Below, one piece after another: positions 49,538 to 58,777 of a DNA stretch of 64,000 nucleotides; the stretch's first letter is position 1; every line of letters begins with the position of its first letter. The translations under genes and the position numbers were made by a program. The notes beneath the pieces were generated by a model. The model ran no database searches. It was not told the origin of the DNA and saw only the letters and a program-made list of their open reading frames with translations. The DNA lies in NCBI RefSeq assembly GCF_003628535.1, contig NZ_RBCI01000001.1:310001-374000 (forward strand), given 5' to 3'. The stretch is from Flavisolibacter nicotianae. GTDB taxonomy: Bacteria > Bacteroidota > Bacteroidia > Chitinophagales > Chitinophagaceae.

Positions 49538-49856
49538 TACCAATCTGCTAGCAAGCTGGGGTGAGACGTCAAACGTCAGACGTAAAACAGGGAATTCTTT
49601 CGCTTTGTCGTGGACTTCTTCCTTACCAAAAGTTTTCTCCATCCAGACGGCGGTTTGATATAAGCAATAAGCAAAACTGAACAGGGCTCCTTCCGTTTGG
49701 AAGGAGCCCTGTTCAGTTTATTCGCCGTAAGGGCAGGTGTGCTGGATCGTTCAGAAGTTCACTAGTTCACAAGTTCCGTACAGCAAATATCCCAGTATCT
49801 AATATCCCAATATCGAGTCGCCTCGTTTTACTCTTGACACGTGTTAAACCTTCATT
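49538..49856. other. Gap with repeat copy and bidirectional terminator
   Basis: No coding frame. From about 49559 lies the second copy of the GGGGTGAGA / GTCAAACG / CAGACG / AAAACAGG repeat. At 49677-49716 an 18-bp stem with GTTT loop follows; TTTTGC on the minus side and TTTA on the plus side make it a bidirectional terminator between the tube gene and the M28 peptidase gene. After it come AGTTCAC-type and TATCCCAATATC-type short repeats. Confidence 0.6.
49677..49716. terminator. Bidirectional intrinsic terminator
   Basis: CTGAACAGGGCTCCTTCC pairs perfectly with its reverse complement around GTTT. It separates convergent transcription of the tube gene and the M28 peptidase. Confidence 0.85.
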
Positions 49857-51149
49857 TTAACGCAAATCTTCGGTCTTTACTCTTGTCGGTGTGTCTTTCC
49901 CGCTTACGATGGTTTTGCTGCTTTCTGCAATGGCGCTGATGATCTGCGCCATGTTTTGCAGGTCCAGTGTTTTCACCTCGTCGCTTGGCTTGTGGTAATT
50001 AGGCTCGTCTTCCATTTTCGCGGTGGAAATGGTGTGCGCCGGTACACCCTGGCGGGCAAGCGTTGCATTGTCGGAGCGGTAAAACAATTGTTGCTGCGGG
50101 TAAGGGTCAGGGTAAAAGGTAAATGCCGACCCTTTCAGGTTGGCCTGCAGGATCTCACCCATATTGGTTTTCTCGTAACCGGTGATGTAGGCTGAGTTTT
50201 TTCCCCATTTGCTTTCCGTGCCGATCATTTCGATATTGAACATGGCGGCCACCGATGCGGGATTGAGCTGGCGTGAAAAATACTGCGAGCCAAAGCCGCC
50301 CACTTCTTCGGCGGTGAAGGCGGCAAACACCAGGGTCCGTTCGTTGGCGGCCTGTTGTTTAAAATGCCTGGCCAGCATGATCACCGCCGTTGTTCCCGCA
50401 GCATCGTCGTTGGCGCCGTTGTAGATGCTGTCGCCTTCCACCGGCCGGCCGATACCCAGGTGGTCGTAGTGGGAAGAGAAAACCACCTGCTCGTTTTTTT
50501 TGCTTTTCCCGGGCAATACGCCGACTACGTTGAACAGTTTCATCTCTTCAAAACTGTGTTCGGCTTTCACCTTAAACTCTTTTGGCAGGGATGATCCCAG
50601 CAGAAACAACACACTGTACGGCGATTGAAACATTTGCCGCTTGAGAAAGGCCAGCCGCGAAAAATTTTTAGCAAAGCTGGTGTCTACCAGGGCAATGGTA
50701 TTTTTCTTTGCCTGCGTCAGTTGCATGGCTTTGGCAAACAAATTCTCGCCGGCCCCCACCCGTTCTACCGCATAGCCCGATTTTTCGTCCACTTCCAGGT
50801 TTGGTTGACTGGTAAAAACTACCAGGTTGCGGGTTTCGGCGTCGGCACCGTCGGCTTTGAACTTTAGCTCTTTCAGCCGCGGCTTCACCATCGTAAAGGA
50901 TTGCAGGTAGCTGCCCTGCAGCGGCTGCAGACCGGCTTTTTGAAATTCGGCCGCGATAAAGTTGGCCGCTTTTTCAATCCCGGCACTGCCGGCAGCCCGG
51001 CCCTGCATGCTATCGGACGCAAGGACGGATTCGATCCGCTCCACTTCATTGGCCGTAAACGAATGGCCATTTGCCTTTTGGGCCATGCACGCAGCCGGCA
51101 CAAGCCAAACGGCCGATGCAAAAAAGAAAAACGCAACAGATTTTTTCAT
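49857..51149 (-). CDS. M28-family metallopeptidase, exported
   Basis: 430 residues. Sec signal KKSVAFFFFASAVWLVPAACMA, with the possibility of a lipobox. A short PA-like inserted domain (about 110-215) sits before the catalytic M28 fold. Zn ligands: His/Asp in FSSHYDHLGIG, Asp in YNGANDDAAGTTAV, Glu-Glu in AAFTAEEVGGFGSQ, Asp/Glu in FNIEMIGTES, and His in EPNYHKPSDEVKTL. It should be an aminopeptidase acting on peptides in the periplasm or outside. A terminator lies downstream, shared with the tube gene. Confidence 0.92.
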   Translation of the reverse strand: MKKSVAFFFFASAVWLVPAACMAQKANGHSFTANEVERIESVLASDSMQGRAAGSAGIEKAANFIAAEFQKAGLQPLQGSYLQSFTMVKPRLKELKFKADGADAETRNLVVFTSQPNLEVDEKSGYAVERVGAGENLFAKAMQLTQAKKNTIALVDTSFAKNFSRLAFLKRQMFQSPYSVLFLLGSSLPKEFKVKAEHSFEEMKLFNVVGVLPGKSKKNEQVVFSSHYDHLGIGRPVEGDSIYNGANDDAAGTTAVIMLARHFKQQAANERTLVFAAFTAEEVGGFGSQYFSRQLNPASVAAMFNIEMIGTESKWGKNSAYITGYEKTNMGEILQANLKGSAFTFYPDPYPQQQLFYRSDNATLARQGVPAHTISTAKMEDEPNYHKPSDEVKTLDLQNMAQIISAIAESSKTIVSGKDTPTRVKTEDLR

Positions 51150-51189
51150 TGATACAATTTAAAGCTTGTAAAATACGGTTTTTGCCCTG

Positions 51190-51226
51190 CGAAAAACACA
51201 AAGCCCTTTCTGGGTCGAAAGGGCTT
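51190..51226 (-). terminator. Intrinsic terminator of the LytTR regulator gene
   Basis: On the minus strand AAGCCCTTTC pairs with GAAAGGGCTT around a 6-base loop, then TGTGTTTTT. It is 20 bp after the response regulator stop. Confidence 0.8.
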
Positions 51227-51245
51227 CGCAGGGAGAAAATTTGAT

Positions 51246-51986
51246 TTATAGACTCATCATCTCTTTGAACTTTACGGTTTGCCGGCGGCTCACTTCGATC
51301 TTTTCACCACCCTTCAGTTCCAGCAACAGCCCGCCGTTGAAATAGGACTCTACTTTTTCAATGGCCTGCAGGTTGACGATATGCTTGCGGTTGGCCCGGA
51401 AGAATGATTTTGGATCGAGACGCTCTTCCAGTGCGTTGAGTGATTTTAAGATCAGAGGCTTGTTGTTGCCGAAAAAAACCTTGGCGTAGTTGCCCACGCT
51501 TTCGAACAGGCGCACTTCCGACAGGCGCACGAACCAGCAGCGGTCGCCGTCTTTCACAAACACCTGGTCCTGCTCGCCCAGCAGGTGCATCGGCTCCGAA
51601 TATGTTGATGGCGCACCGCCGCCCTCGCCGTTGCCGGCATGCTGCTTTTTCACTTTCTCCACGGCATCGGCCAGCCGCCTGGGCTCAATGGGCTTCAGCA
51701 GGTAGTCCAGGGCATTTACTTCAAATGCCTTGAGGGCATAATCGTCGTAGGCCGTGGTAAAGATGACGGTGGGAGCATGATCGAGTTCCTGCAACATTTC
51801 AAAGCCTGTTTTCCCGGGCATTTGAATATCGAGGAAAATAAGATCGGGATTGTGGCTTTCAATTTTCTGAACGCCTTCTTCCGCATTGGATGCTTCATCC
51901 ACTACGTCCACTTCGGGAAACTCCTGTAAAAGCTTGCGAAGTTCGGTCCGTGCCAGGCGTTCATCATCAATAATGATTGCTCTCAT
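51246..51986 (-). CDS. LytTR-family response regulator
   Basis: 246 residues. Receiver domain with the phospho-acceptor Asp53 in DLIFLDIQMPGKTGFEML and the conserved TTAYDDYALKAFEVNALDYLLKP. The LytTR DNA-binding domain follows from about 140 (DRCWFVRLSEVRLFESVGNYAKV, LDPKSFFRANRKHIVNLQAIEKVE). The start is a clear ATG. It lies 85 bp downstream of the LytS-like kinase gene and is its natural partner. Targets are unknown; LytTR sites were not identified in the window. Confidence 0.95.
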   Translation of the reverse strand: MRAIIIDDERLARTELRKLLQEFPEVDVVDEASNAEEGVQKIESHNPDLIFLDIQMPGKTGFEMLQELDHAPTVIFTTAYDDYALKAFEVNALDYLLKPIEPRRLADAVEKVKKQHAGNGEGGGAPSTYSEPMHLLGEQDQVFVKDGDRCWFVRLSEVRLFESVGNYAKVFFGNNKPLILKSLNALEERLDPKSFFRANRKHIVNLQAIEKVESYFNGGLLLELKGGEKIEVSRRQTVKFKEMMSL

Positions 51987-52071
51987 GTTGTTCGTGTTTG
52001 GAGTTCAGTGTTTGGTGTTCTTTATGTCGATCGTCAGGTTATCCGTTTGCTGGTTTTCGAGAGATTTTTGT

Positions 52072-53142
52072 TTACCGGATTCTTTTTCTCCGGGCTGCCT
52101 GGTCCTCTTCACCCATCGGCATCTGCACTTTTGCTTCCACCAAAGTAGCCTCGACCTGGCTGATTTCAAAGCTGGCATTTTCGCCATACAGCAGGTTCAG
52201 GCGGTCTTTTGTACTGGCAATGCCAAACCCGCCTCCGTGTTTGGCATACCCGTTCAGGTGACCGGTGTTCTGAACCAGCAACTGGTGCCGGCCGCCGCTT
52301 ACCGCCGACACGATGCGGATAACACCGCCCTTCATCTGCTTGCTGATGCCATGCTTGATGGCATTCTCCACGAGGGTTTGCAGCATCATGGGCGGCACAG
52401 GGTTGGTCAGCGTCCGTTCATCGATGTCAAAGTCAATGGTGAGGCGGTCTTCAAAACGCATGCTCTCCAGTGCCAGGTAATCTTTTACAATCTTCAGTTC
52501 CTGTTCCAGGGGCACGGTTTCGGCCTTCTCGGCGCTCAAACTGCTACGCAAAATATTGCTTAATTCGGTAATGGCCTTACGGGCCCTTGCCGGATTTTCA
52601 TCGATCAGTGCACGGATGCCGTTCAGGGCATTGAAAATAAAGTGGGGGTTGATGTGTGCTTTGATGGTATTCAACTCCAGTTGGCGCACCAGGGCTTCCA
52701 GTTTGATGGTGTCCATCTCCTGCTTGCGGGTCTTCATGATGAAATGGTACATGAAGTAAATGGCGTTCCAGATAAGCAGGTTGGGAACATAGATCACGAG
52801 GTTGGTCACGAACAGCGATAAATACGACACCCGCTTGCCCAGTTGGTAAATGTGTTCGAAAGGCGATGCCACGCAGGTGCAGAAAAACGAAAAAGCAATG
52901 GTCAGGAGTAAAAACGTCAGGATTTGCTGGCGGAGGTCTTTCAGCAGCAAGGAGGAGCGATGAACCACCTCCCGCATAAAGTGAGAGAAGATCAACCCGA
53001 CTTCTACAAAAAAGAGGATTTTCTGAAGAATTTCGGGTTCGTAGCTGTTAAACAGAAGTGCAAAAAATATGTTGATCAAGGCCAGGAGTCCCCAACCGGC
53101 AAACTGAAACGCCCAATACCTTGACAACCGGAATGACTTCAT
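52072..53142 (-). CDS. LytS-like sensor histidine kinase
   Basis: 356 residues. The N-terminal half has four membrane spans with short loops (FAGWGLLALINIFFALLF, FLLLTIAFSFFCTCVASPF, SLFVTNLVIYVPNLLIWNAIYF). A coiled stretch leads to the His_kinase domain with phospho-His in KAHINPHFIFNALNGIRALI, then the HATPase domain with the N box in MMLQTLVENAIKHGIS and the G box region GGGFGIASTKDRLN. The phosphorelay should target the LytTR regulator 85 bp downstream. The sensed signal is not evident. Confidence 0.94.
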   Translation of the reverse strand: MKSFRLSRYWAFQFAGWGLLALINIFFALLFNSYEPEILQKILFFVEVGLIFSHFMREVVHRSSLLLKDLRQQILTFLLLTIAFSFFCTCVASPFEHIYQLGKRVSYLSLFVTNLVIYVPNLLIWNAIYFMYHFIMKTRKQEMDTIKLEALVRQLELNTIKAHINPHFIFNALNGIRALIDENPARARKAITELSNILRSSLSAEKAETVPLEQELKIVKDYLALESMRFEDRLTIDFDIDERTLTNPVPPMMLQTLVENAIKHGISKQMKGGVIRIVSAVSGGRHQLLVQNTGHLNGYAKHGGGFGIASTKDRLNLLYGENASFEISQVEATLVEAKVQMPMGEEDQAARRKRIR

Positions 53143-53310
53143 CGGGTAAAATTATACGTAAGCTTACGGACGCAGAGGCCGTAAATATACCAGTGGACAA
53201 AACGTTGTATAAGTGGATAAACTTACTGCCTATTTTTTTCTCAAAAAAATCAGGCTTGAATAGTTGATTTTCTAAAGGTCGGTTGTATTTTGGTACCCAA
53301 ATCCAACCCA

Positions 53311-54885
53311 GTGAAAGCACGAATCTACCGTATCCGTCTTGTCTGTGTTGTTGTGATCTTTTTGTTTACCACAACCACTTTTGCACAGACCCAGGGAAGA
53401 GTGGTCATTAATGAATACATGCCATGGCCTTCCACTACTTGTGGAACGACCTCCGAGTTTGTTGAACTCATGAACTACGGTCCCGGACCCGTCAACATAG
53501 GCTGTTACATTTTGACTACCGGCGTTTATTCCGTTACAATCCCGGCCAATACAATCCTCCAGCCCGGTCAATATTATGTGATCGCCGGCCAGAACTTCAT
53601 TCCCGGCACCTGCGCCAACATTGACAGTCTTTCTCCCGCAGGCGTGCATGCCAGCCTGAACTGGAATACCTGCAACTGCACCAACAAGCCTATTCCCACC
53701 ACCGGTAACGGCTTGATGACGGACGGCGGCAGCGGCAATACCCCACTGGTGCTCCTGGATCCTTCTTTAAATGTGATTGATGCGGTGGTCCGCTCCCTGC
53801 CTTCTGAGGCGGTTGGCCCCATTGTTTCATCCAGTGTAAACGGCAACTGCACCAGCCAGCGTTTTGATCTGAGCCAGATGACCGTCCGCTACGAACAACT
53901 GGGCATGGCCACCGGAAAGCAAAACAGTTTTGCCCGCCTCCTCGATGGCGACTGTAACTGGCAAAAAACGCCGCAGCAAAGCGGCGGCGCCTCCAACGAC
54001 CGGCCCGGAAACACTACCGATATCTCTTATGAACTCGACATGGTCAATCCCACCACCTGCGGGGAAACAGGGATGGGCAGCGTGAGCATTTATGTAAAGC
54101 ACAGCAACTACGATGTCGTTTTCCCCATGTCCTATACGATTGCCTACGATGTCAACGGTGACCGCATTTTTGATTTCGCTGACAAATACACTACATATAC
54201 CGACGATTCGCCCCCCTTTATTGAAATCGACAATTTGCCCGAAGGCACTTACCGGGTGACGGTGGCTTCGGTAAACGGCTGTTATTTAAAAAGTTTTGAT
54301 TTCACCATCATCCCCTGCAACCCGGCCCTGCTGCCGGTGAAGCTTGTGTCGTTTAAGAACGCAGGCATCAAAAACGGTCAGCCAAACCTGGAATGGGTGC
54401 TGCAGGATGTGCAAAACCTGCAAAGCATCGTTTTGCAGAAATCGGCCGACGGTGTTACGTTCGAGACCTGCAAGATCTATGTGGGCGAACAGCAAAGCGG
54501 CACCAAACTTTATTCCCTTCCAGTAACGGGAAGTTCATCTTTCCCCTACTACCGGCTGAAGGTGCAGCAGAAAAACGGCCCGGCCTTTTATTCTCCCATT
54601 GTTCGATTCGAAAGCGGCAGTGTCCACGGATCGGCCTCCATGTGGCCCAACCCGGCAACGGATAAACTTTATCTCGATCTGCCCGAAACCAGTCTGCAAA
54701 ACCTGCAGTACACCATTTGCAATACCAGCGGAATGGTTGCGGCAAAAGGCAGCCTGCCCGGAAGACAAAGCGGTAACCAGCGTCTCGTGTCGTTGCCGGC
54801 CAGCCTTCCCCCGGGCATTTACAATTTACAGGTGAGCAGCATTGATGGCGGGCAACCTATTTCTTTCCGGTTTGTTAAGCATTAG
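53311..54885 (+). CDS. Lamin-tail-domain surface protein with T9SS sorting domain
   Basis: 524 residues from a GTG start (KARIYRIRLVCVVVIFLFTTTTFAQ, a Sec signal). From about 30 to 150 lies a lamin-tail (LTD) domain: VVINEYMPWPSTTCGTTSEFVELMN, GYYILTTG-type strands, PGQYYVIAGQ. An Ig-like middle region with many cysteines follows, then a beta-rich TANxLEW-type segment (AGIKNGQPNLEWVLQD) and a C-terminal type A sorting domain (WPNPATDKLYLDLPE, PPGIYNLQVSS). The T9SS, with SprA at 30-37 kb, would export and anchor it. A TTG in-frame upstream is possible but lies in a probable promoter. Confidence 0.88.
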   Translation: MKARIYRIRLVCVVVIFLFTTTTFAQTQGRVVINEYMPWPSTTCGTTSEFVELMNYGPGPVNIGCYILTTGVYSVTIPANTILQPGQYYVIAGQNFIPGTCANIDSLSPAGVHASLNWNTCNCTNKPIPTTGNGLMTDGGSGNTPLVLLDPSLNVIDAVVRSLPSEAVGPIVSSSVNGNCTSQRFDLSQMTVRYEQLGMATGKQNSFARLLDGDCNWQKTPQQSGGASNDRPGNTTDISYELDMVNPTTCGETGMGSVSIYVKHSNYDVVFPMSYTIAYDVNGDRIFDFADKYTTYTDDSPPFIEIDNLPEGTYRVTVASVNGCYLKSFDFTIIPCNPALLPVKLVSFKNAGIKNGQPNLEWVLQDVQNLQSIVLQKSADGVTFETCKIYVGEQQSGTKLYSLPVTGSSSFPYYRLKVQQKNGPAFYSPIVRFESGSVHGSASMWPNPATDKLYLDLPETSLQNLQYTICNTSGMVAAKGSLPGRQSGNQRLVSLPASLPPGIYNLQVSSIDGGQPISFRFVKH

Positions 54886-54887
54886 TT

Positions 54888-54913
54888 CCATTTCGGCCAA
54901 TTGGCCGAAATGG
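54888..54913. repeat. 26-bp perfect palindrome between surface protein gene and dxs
   Basis: CCATTTCGGCCAA and its exact reverse complement meet without a loop, 2 bp after the stop of the surface protein gene and 28 bp before dxs. It is followed by a weak T run (GATAATTTT), so it may be a terminator, or an operator for dxs. Confidence 0.6.
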
Positions 54914-54941
54914 GATAATTTTACCGCTTAAACCCTTGTCA

Positions 54942-56876
54942 ATGCAAATCCCTGCAGGTCCGTTGCTGCAAACCATCAACTCGCCGGAAGACCTGAAAAA
55001 AGTACCGAAGGAAAAGCTGCACCAGGTGTGCGATGAACTGCGTCAGTACATTATCGATGTGGTCAGTGTGCATGGCGGTCACTTTGCGGCCTCCCTGGGT
55101 GTGGTGGAACTGACCGTTGCCCTTCACTACATCTACAACACACCGTACGACCAGTTGGTTTGGGATGTAGGCCACCAGGCATACGGGCACAAGATCCTGA
55201 CAGGAAGACGGGACAATTTTATCTCCAACCGCAAATACAAAGGGCTGAGCGGATTTCCCAAGCGCAGCGAAAGCGAATACGATTCGTTTGGCGTTGGACA
55301 CTCCTCCACTTCTATTTCTGCCGCACTGGGAATGGCCATGGCGGCCAAATACAAAGGCGAAACCGACCGCAAGGCGGTGGCCGTCATCGGCGATGGCGCC
55401 ATGACGGCGGGGATGGCGTTCGAAGCGCTGAACCACGCCGGCGTAGCCGATACCGACATGCTGGTGATCCTGAACGACAACTGCATGAGCATTGACCCCA
55501 ACGTGGGAGCGCTGAAGGAGTACCTGACCGACATTACCACGTCGCAGACGTATAACAAACTGCGCGACGATGTCTGGAAGATGCTTGGCAAACTGCCGGT
55601 GGGCAAAAACTTCACCCGGGAGATGGCCTCCAAGCTGGAAGCCGGCATCAAGGGCATGGTGACCCGCAGCAGCAACCTGTTTGAAGCGCTGAACATGCGC
55701 TATTTCGGTCCTATCGACGGGCACAACATCACCAAGTTGGTAGACACTCTGAAAGACCTGCGCAACATTCCCGGGCCCAAGCTGCTACACATCGTAACCG
55801 TGAAGGGCAAGGGCTACGAACTGGCCGAAAAAGACCAAACCAAATGGCATGCACCGGGCCTCTTCGACAAGATCACCGGCGAGATCTATAAAAAGAAATT
55901 CGACCTCCCGCAGCCGCCCAAATACCAGGACGTGTTTGGCCACACGATTTTGGAGCTGGCGGAGAAGAACGAAAAAGTCATGGGCATTACGCCGGCCATG
56001 CCCTCCGGCTCGTCGCTCAACATCATGATGAAGGCGATGCCGCACCGGGCCATTGATGTAGGAATTGCCGAGCAGCACGCCGTGACGCTGAGCGCCGGTA
56101 TGGCAACGCAGGGACTGAAAGTCTTTTGCAACATTTACTCCTCCTTCATGCAACGGGCCTACGACCAGGCGGTGCACGACGCGGCCATCCAAAAGCTGCC
56201 GGTGATCTTCTGCCTCGACCGTGCCGGATTGGTGGGAGAAGACGGCCCCACGCACCATGGCGCTTACGACGTGCCGTATTTCCGCTGCATCCCGAACATG
56301 ATCATTTCGGCGCCGATGAACGAAGCCGAGCTACGCAACCTGATGTACACAGCCCAGTTGGACAGCACCAACCTGCCTTTCGTGATTCGCTATCCGCGGG
56401 GCGAAGGTGTGATGCCTGAATGGCGCAGGCCCCTGGAAGAAATTAAGCTCGGCACCGGCCGCAGGCTGCGGGAAGGCAAGGATGTGGCCATTCTTTCGTT
56501 TGGCCACCCCGGCAACTTTGCCGCCGCGGCCATTCGCGAACTAAGAGCCGAAGGCATTGAGCCGGCCCATTATGACATGCGCTTTGCCAAGCCCCTGGAT
56601 GAAGCCCTTTTACACGAGGCGCTTCTCCAGTATGAGAAGATCATAACGGTGGAAGACGGAACCGTCGTGGGTGGATTTGGCAGTGCCGTGGCCGAATTCA
56701 TGGCGCTTCACGGGTACAAAAACGATTTGAAAATTCTGGGCATTCCCGACCGCATCGTCGAACACGGCACACTGAAAGAACTGCACCGCGAATGCGGCTA
56801 CGATGCACAGGCCATTGCCGATGCCGTGCGCCAGATGCGGAAGCAGCCGGTCTCGGAGATGACCATTCCTGCATGA
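54942..56876 (+). CDS. dxs: 1-deoxy-D-xylulose-5-phosphate synthase (DXS)
   Basis: 644 residues from ATG 54942. ThDP enzyme with the motifs VGHQAYGHKILTGR, the ThDP/Mg site GDGAMTAGMAFEALNHAG, and later the DVGIAEQHAVTLSAGMA motif with the key glutamate, and RAGLVGEDGPTHHGAYD. DXS condenses pyruvate and glyceraldehyde-3-phosphate in the first step of the MEP isoprenoid pathway, whose IspG is at 24 kb. Upstream is a 26-bp palindrome that may regulate or insulate it; a terminator follows the gene. Confidence 0.96.
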   Translation: MQIPAGPLLQTINSPEDLKKVPKEKLHQVCDELRQYIIDVVSVHGGHFAASLGVVELTVALHYIYNTPYDQLVWDVGHQAYGHKILTGRRDNFISNRKYKGLSGFPKRSESEYDSFGVGHSSTSISAALGMAMAAKYKGETDRKAVAVIGDGAMTAGMAFEALNHAGVADTDMLVILNDNCMSIDPNVGALKEYLTDITTSQTYNKLRDDVWKMLGKLPVGKNFTREMASKLEAGIKGMVTRSSNLFEALNMRYFGPIDGHNITKLVDTLKDLRNIPGPKLLHIVTVKGKGYELAEKDQTKWHAPGLFDKITGEIYKKKFDLPQPPKYQDVFGHTILELAEKNEKVMGITPAMPSGSSLNIMMKAMPHRAIDVGIAEQHAVTLSAGMATQGLKVFCNIYSSFMQRAYDQAVHDAAIQKLPVIFCLDRAGLVGEDGPTHHGAYDVPYFRCIPNMIISAPMNEAELRNLMYTAQLDSTNLPFVIRYPRGEGVMPEWRRPLEEIKLGTGRRLREGKDVAILSFGHPGNFAAAAIRELRAEGIEPAHYDMRFAKPLDEALLHEALLQYEKIITVEDGTVVGGFGSAVAEFMALHGYKNDLKILGIPDRIVEHGTLKELHRECGYDAQAIADAVRQMRKQPVSEMTIPA

Positions 56877-56896
56877 CCCTTTTACAAGTATCGATA

Positions 56897-56925
56897 AAAA
56901 CAGCAGTCCCGGTGGCTGCTGTTTT
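56897..56925 (+). terminator. Intrinsic terminator of dxs
   Basis: AAAACAGCAG pairs with CTGCTGTTTT around a 9-base loop, 20 bp after the dxs stop. The next gene begins 411 bp later. Confidence 0.8.
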
Positions 56926-57336
56926 GCTTTTCATCCGGCACAGGACCGTCTCACTCCCCACTTGTTTTTGCCGTTTCACCGAAGGGTCTGCACATCCCGC
57001 ATAATTCCCTGCAACCCCACTGTTTAGGCGTTTTGAAATCTGCACTTTTCCGTTAATCTTTGCGCACCGCTGCAGAAGCGGCTTCTGTCAACCAATATCC
57101 ACATGGTCAACCACTTCGCTCACAGGTCCGCCGGACTGTTTCGTACCTGCCCGCCCGGCGCAACTTCTCTTCTCCTGATCTCTGTTTGCTTTCCAGTGAT
57201 GCAACATGGTAACGGGTTATTTCAATTGCCCAAGGCAACCACCGCCGCGGCCTTTTTTGCCAGCCCACAGGATGATACCCGCCAGATTTTGCCCAACGGT
57301 GTAAACTCCAAAGAAAAAATCCAGCCCTGCTGAAAA
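56926..57336. other. Long gap before the YaiO-like gene
   Basis: 410 bases. A TTAATCTTTG box at 57051-57060 with TTTTG about 18 bp upstream is a plausible promoter for the next gene. Small frames on both strands exist, including a minus-strand tail with a hydrophobic repeat-free sequence, but none has a supported start. A short hairpin (GAAGC-GGCTTC) lies near 57075. Confidence 0.4.
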
Positions 57337-58635
57337 ATGAACCCACAAATGATGAGAACCCCGGTACCCGCGATTGTTGCCAGCGTCAAAAACCTTTGCA
57401 GGGCGCTCCTCCTGGTTTGCTTTTTTGCCACCCAACTGGCGGCGCAAACCGATTCCCTTTCCAACCCTGATAAAGCCTTTGCCCTCGCAAAGCAAATGGC
57501 CTTTGCCGGCAACCGGCAGCAGGGCCGCGACCTGGCACTTCGCCTCCTGGAACGATACCCGCTTTACCTGGAGATCAAAACCTTCGTAGGACGCACCTAC
57601 GCCTGGGAGGGCAATTACAGCGAAGCCCGGAAGACCTTCGCCGATGTAGCAGCCACCGATGCAAAGACACTGGATAACTATCTTGCCTGGATCGATACGG
57701 AGCGCTGGGCTGGTGATCCTGCCCGGGCATTGGCGGTTGCTGAAAAAGGACTCACTTTTTTTACCAACGACCCGGAACTGCTCTATCGCAAAGCCAAACT
57801 GCTTTCGGTTACCGGCAGGATGCTGGATGCCAAACTGCTGGTGCAAAAACTGCTGCGCCTTTCTCCAAAACACGGCGCAGCCTATATACTGCTGCAGGAA
57901 TTGCGCGGTCAACTGCTCGAAAACGATCTTTCGGCCGGCTTTTCCCATGAAGCCTATGCCCGCTATTTTTCTGCGGCCCGATATGCCTTTGTGCAGGGCA
58001 GCCGGGTAATGTCCTGGGGCTCTGCTGTGGCAAGAGTGAATTACGCCAACCGTTCAGGCCATAACGCTTTTCAGCCGGAGATTGACCTCTACCCCAAAAT
58101 CTACCGCGGGATATATGCCTACCTGAATGCCGGTTTGTCCGACGGCTCGCTGTTTTCAAAACAGCGTTACGGCGCCGAAGTTTTCGCCGGTTTGCCGCAC
58201 GGCTTCGAAGCGTCGGCCGGGCTGCGCTACCTGGATTTTGGTTCGCAACGCAAGGTGACCATTTATACCGGCTCGCTCGGTTATTACACGGGTAACTACT
58301 GGCTGTCGTTTCGGCCGTACCTGACTCCCGACAGCAGCCGTACCAGCGTGTCGGCCGCACTCACCATCCGCCGGTATTTCAAGAACCCCGAACACTATTT
58401 TTCCATCCGGATCGGTGCCGGGTTTTCGCCGGAACTGATCAACCTGCAAGCTTCGGCCAAGCAGTTTTACAACCTGCAATCGCAGTCGGTGAACATCGGC
58501 TACCAGCAGCCGCTTTCCAGGCGGTGGACGGTGAACGGTAACGTCACCGTTGGCCGGCAAGAAACGACATTCGCTCCGGGTGACTACAGCAACACCCTCG
58601 TTACCGCGCTGTCGGTGAAATACCGGTACCGGTAA
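57337..58635 (+). CDS. YaiO-family outer-membrane protein with TPR-like N-terminus
   Basis: 432 residues. A signal peptide (CRALLLVCFFATQLAAQ) is followed by a TPR-like helical region (residues ~40-170: AKQMAFAGNRQQGRDLALRLLERYP, GRTYAWEGNYSEARKTFADVAA, DPARALAVAEKGLTFF), then a beta-barrel of strands typical of YaiO (GSAVARVNYANRSG, FEASAGLRYLDFGSQRKVTIYTGSLGYYTGNYW, YFSIRIGAGFSPE, ending VTALSVKYRYR). The final Arg-Tyr-Arg strand end fits an outer-membrane barrel. The role in the envelope is unknown. Confidence 0.88.
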   Translation: MNPQMMRTPVPAIVASVKNLCRALLLVCFFATQLAAQTDSLSNPDKAFALAKQMAFAGNRQQGRDLALRLLERYPLYLEIKTFVGRTYAWEGNYSEARKTFADVAATDAKTLDNYLAWIDTERWAGDPARALAVAEKGLTFFTNDPELLYRKAKLLSVTGRMLDAKLLVQKLLRLSPKHGAAYILLQELRGQLLENDLSAGFSHEAYARYFSAARYAFVQGSRVMSWGSAVARVNYANRSGHNAFQPEIDLYPKIYRGIYAYLNAGLSDGSLFSKQRYGAEVFAGLPHGFEASAGLRYLDFGSQRKVTIYTGSLGYYTGNYWLSFRPYLTPDSSRTSVSAALTIRRYFKNPEHYFSIRIGAGFSPELINLQASAKQFYNLQSQSVNIGYQQPLSRRWTVNGNVTVGRQETTFAPGDYSNTLVTALSVKYRYR

Positions 58636-58777
58636 GCTGACGAACGCCAAAAGGACTACAAAGAACAAGCAGCAAATTGCCTGGCTGACAAGCATAGAAC
58701 GCCATTGGAAGCTTCCGGAACGAAGAAGCGCAAACGTTTTTGTTTGTGGAAAAAATCTTCTTCCACATCTCTTCAAC

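Noticed and set aside
57103-57333. 76-codon plus-strand frame directly before the YaiO-like gene
   Set aside because: It ends 3 bp before the next start, but the composition is not protein-like and no motif is present.
57217-57348. Minus-strand tail (GLDFFFGVYTVGQNLAGIIL) before the YaiO-like gene
   Set aside because: It looks protein-like, but there is only a weak TTG start, no promoter, and the longer frame crosses the YaiO-like gene; not enough to call a gene.
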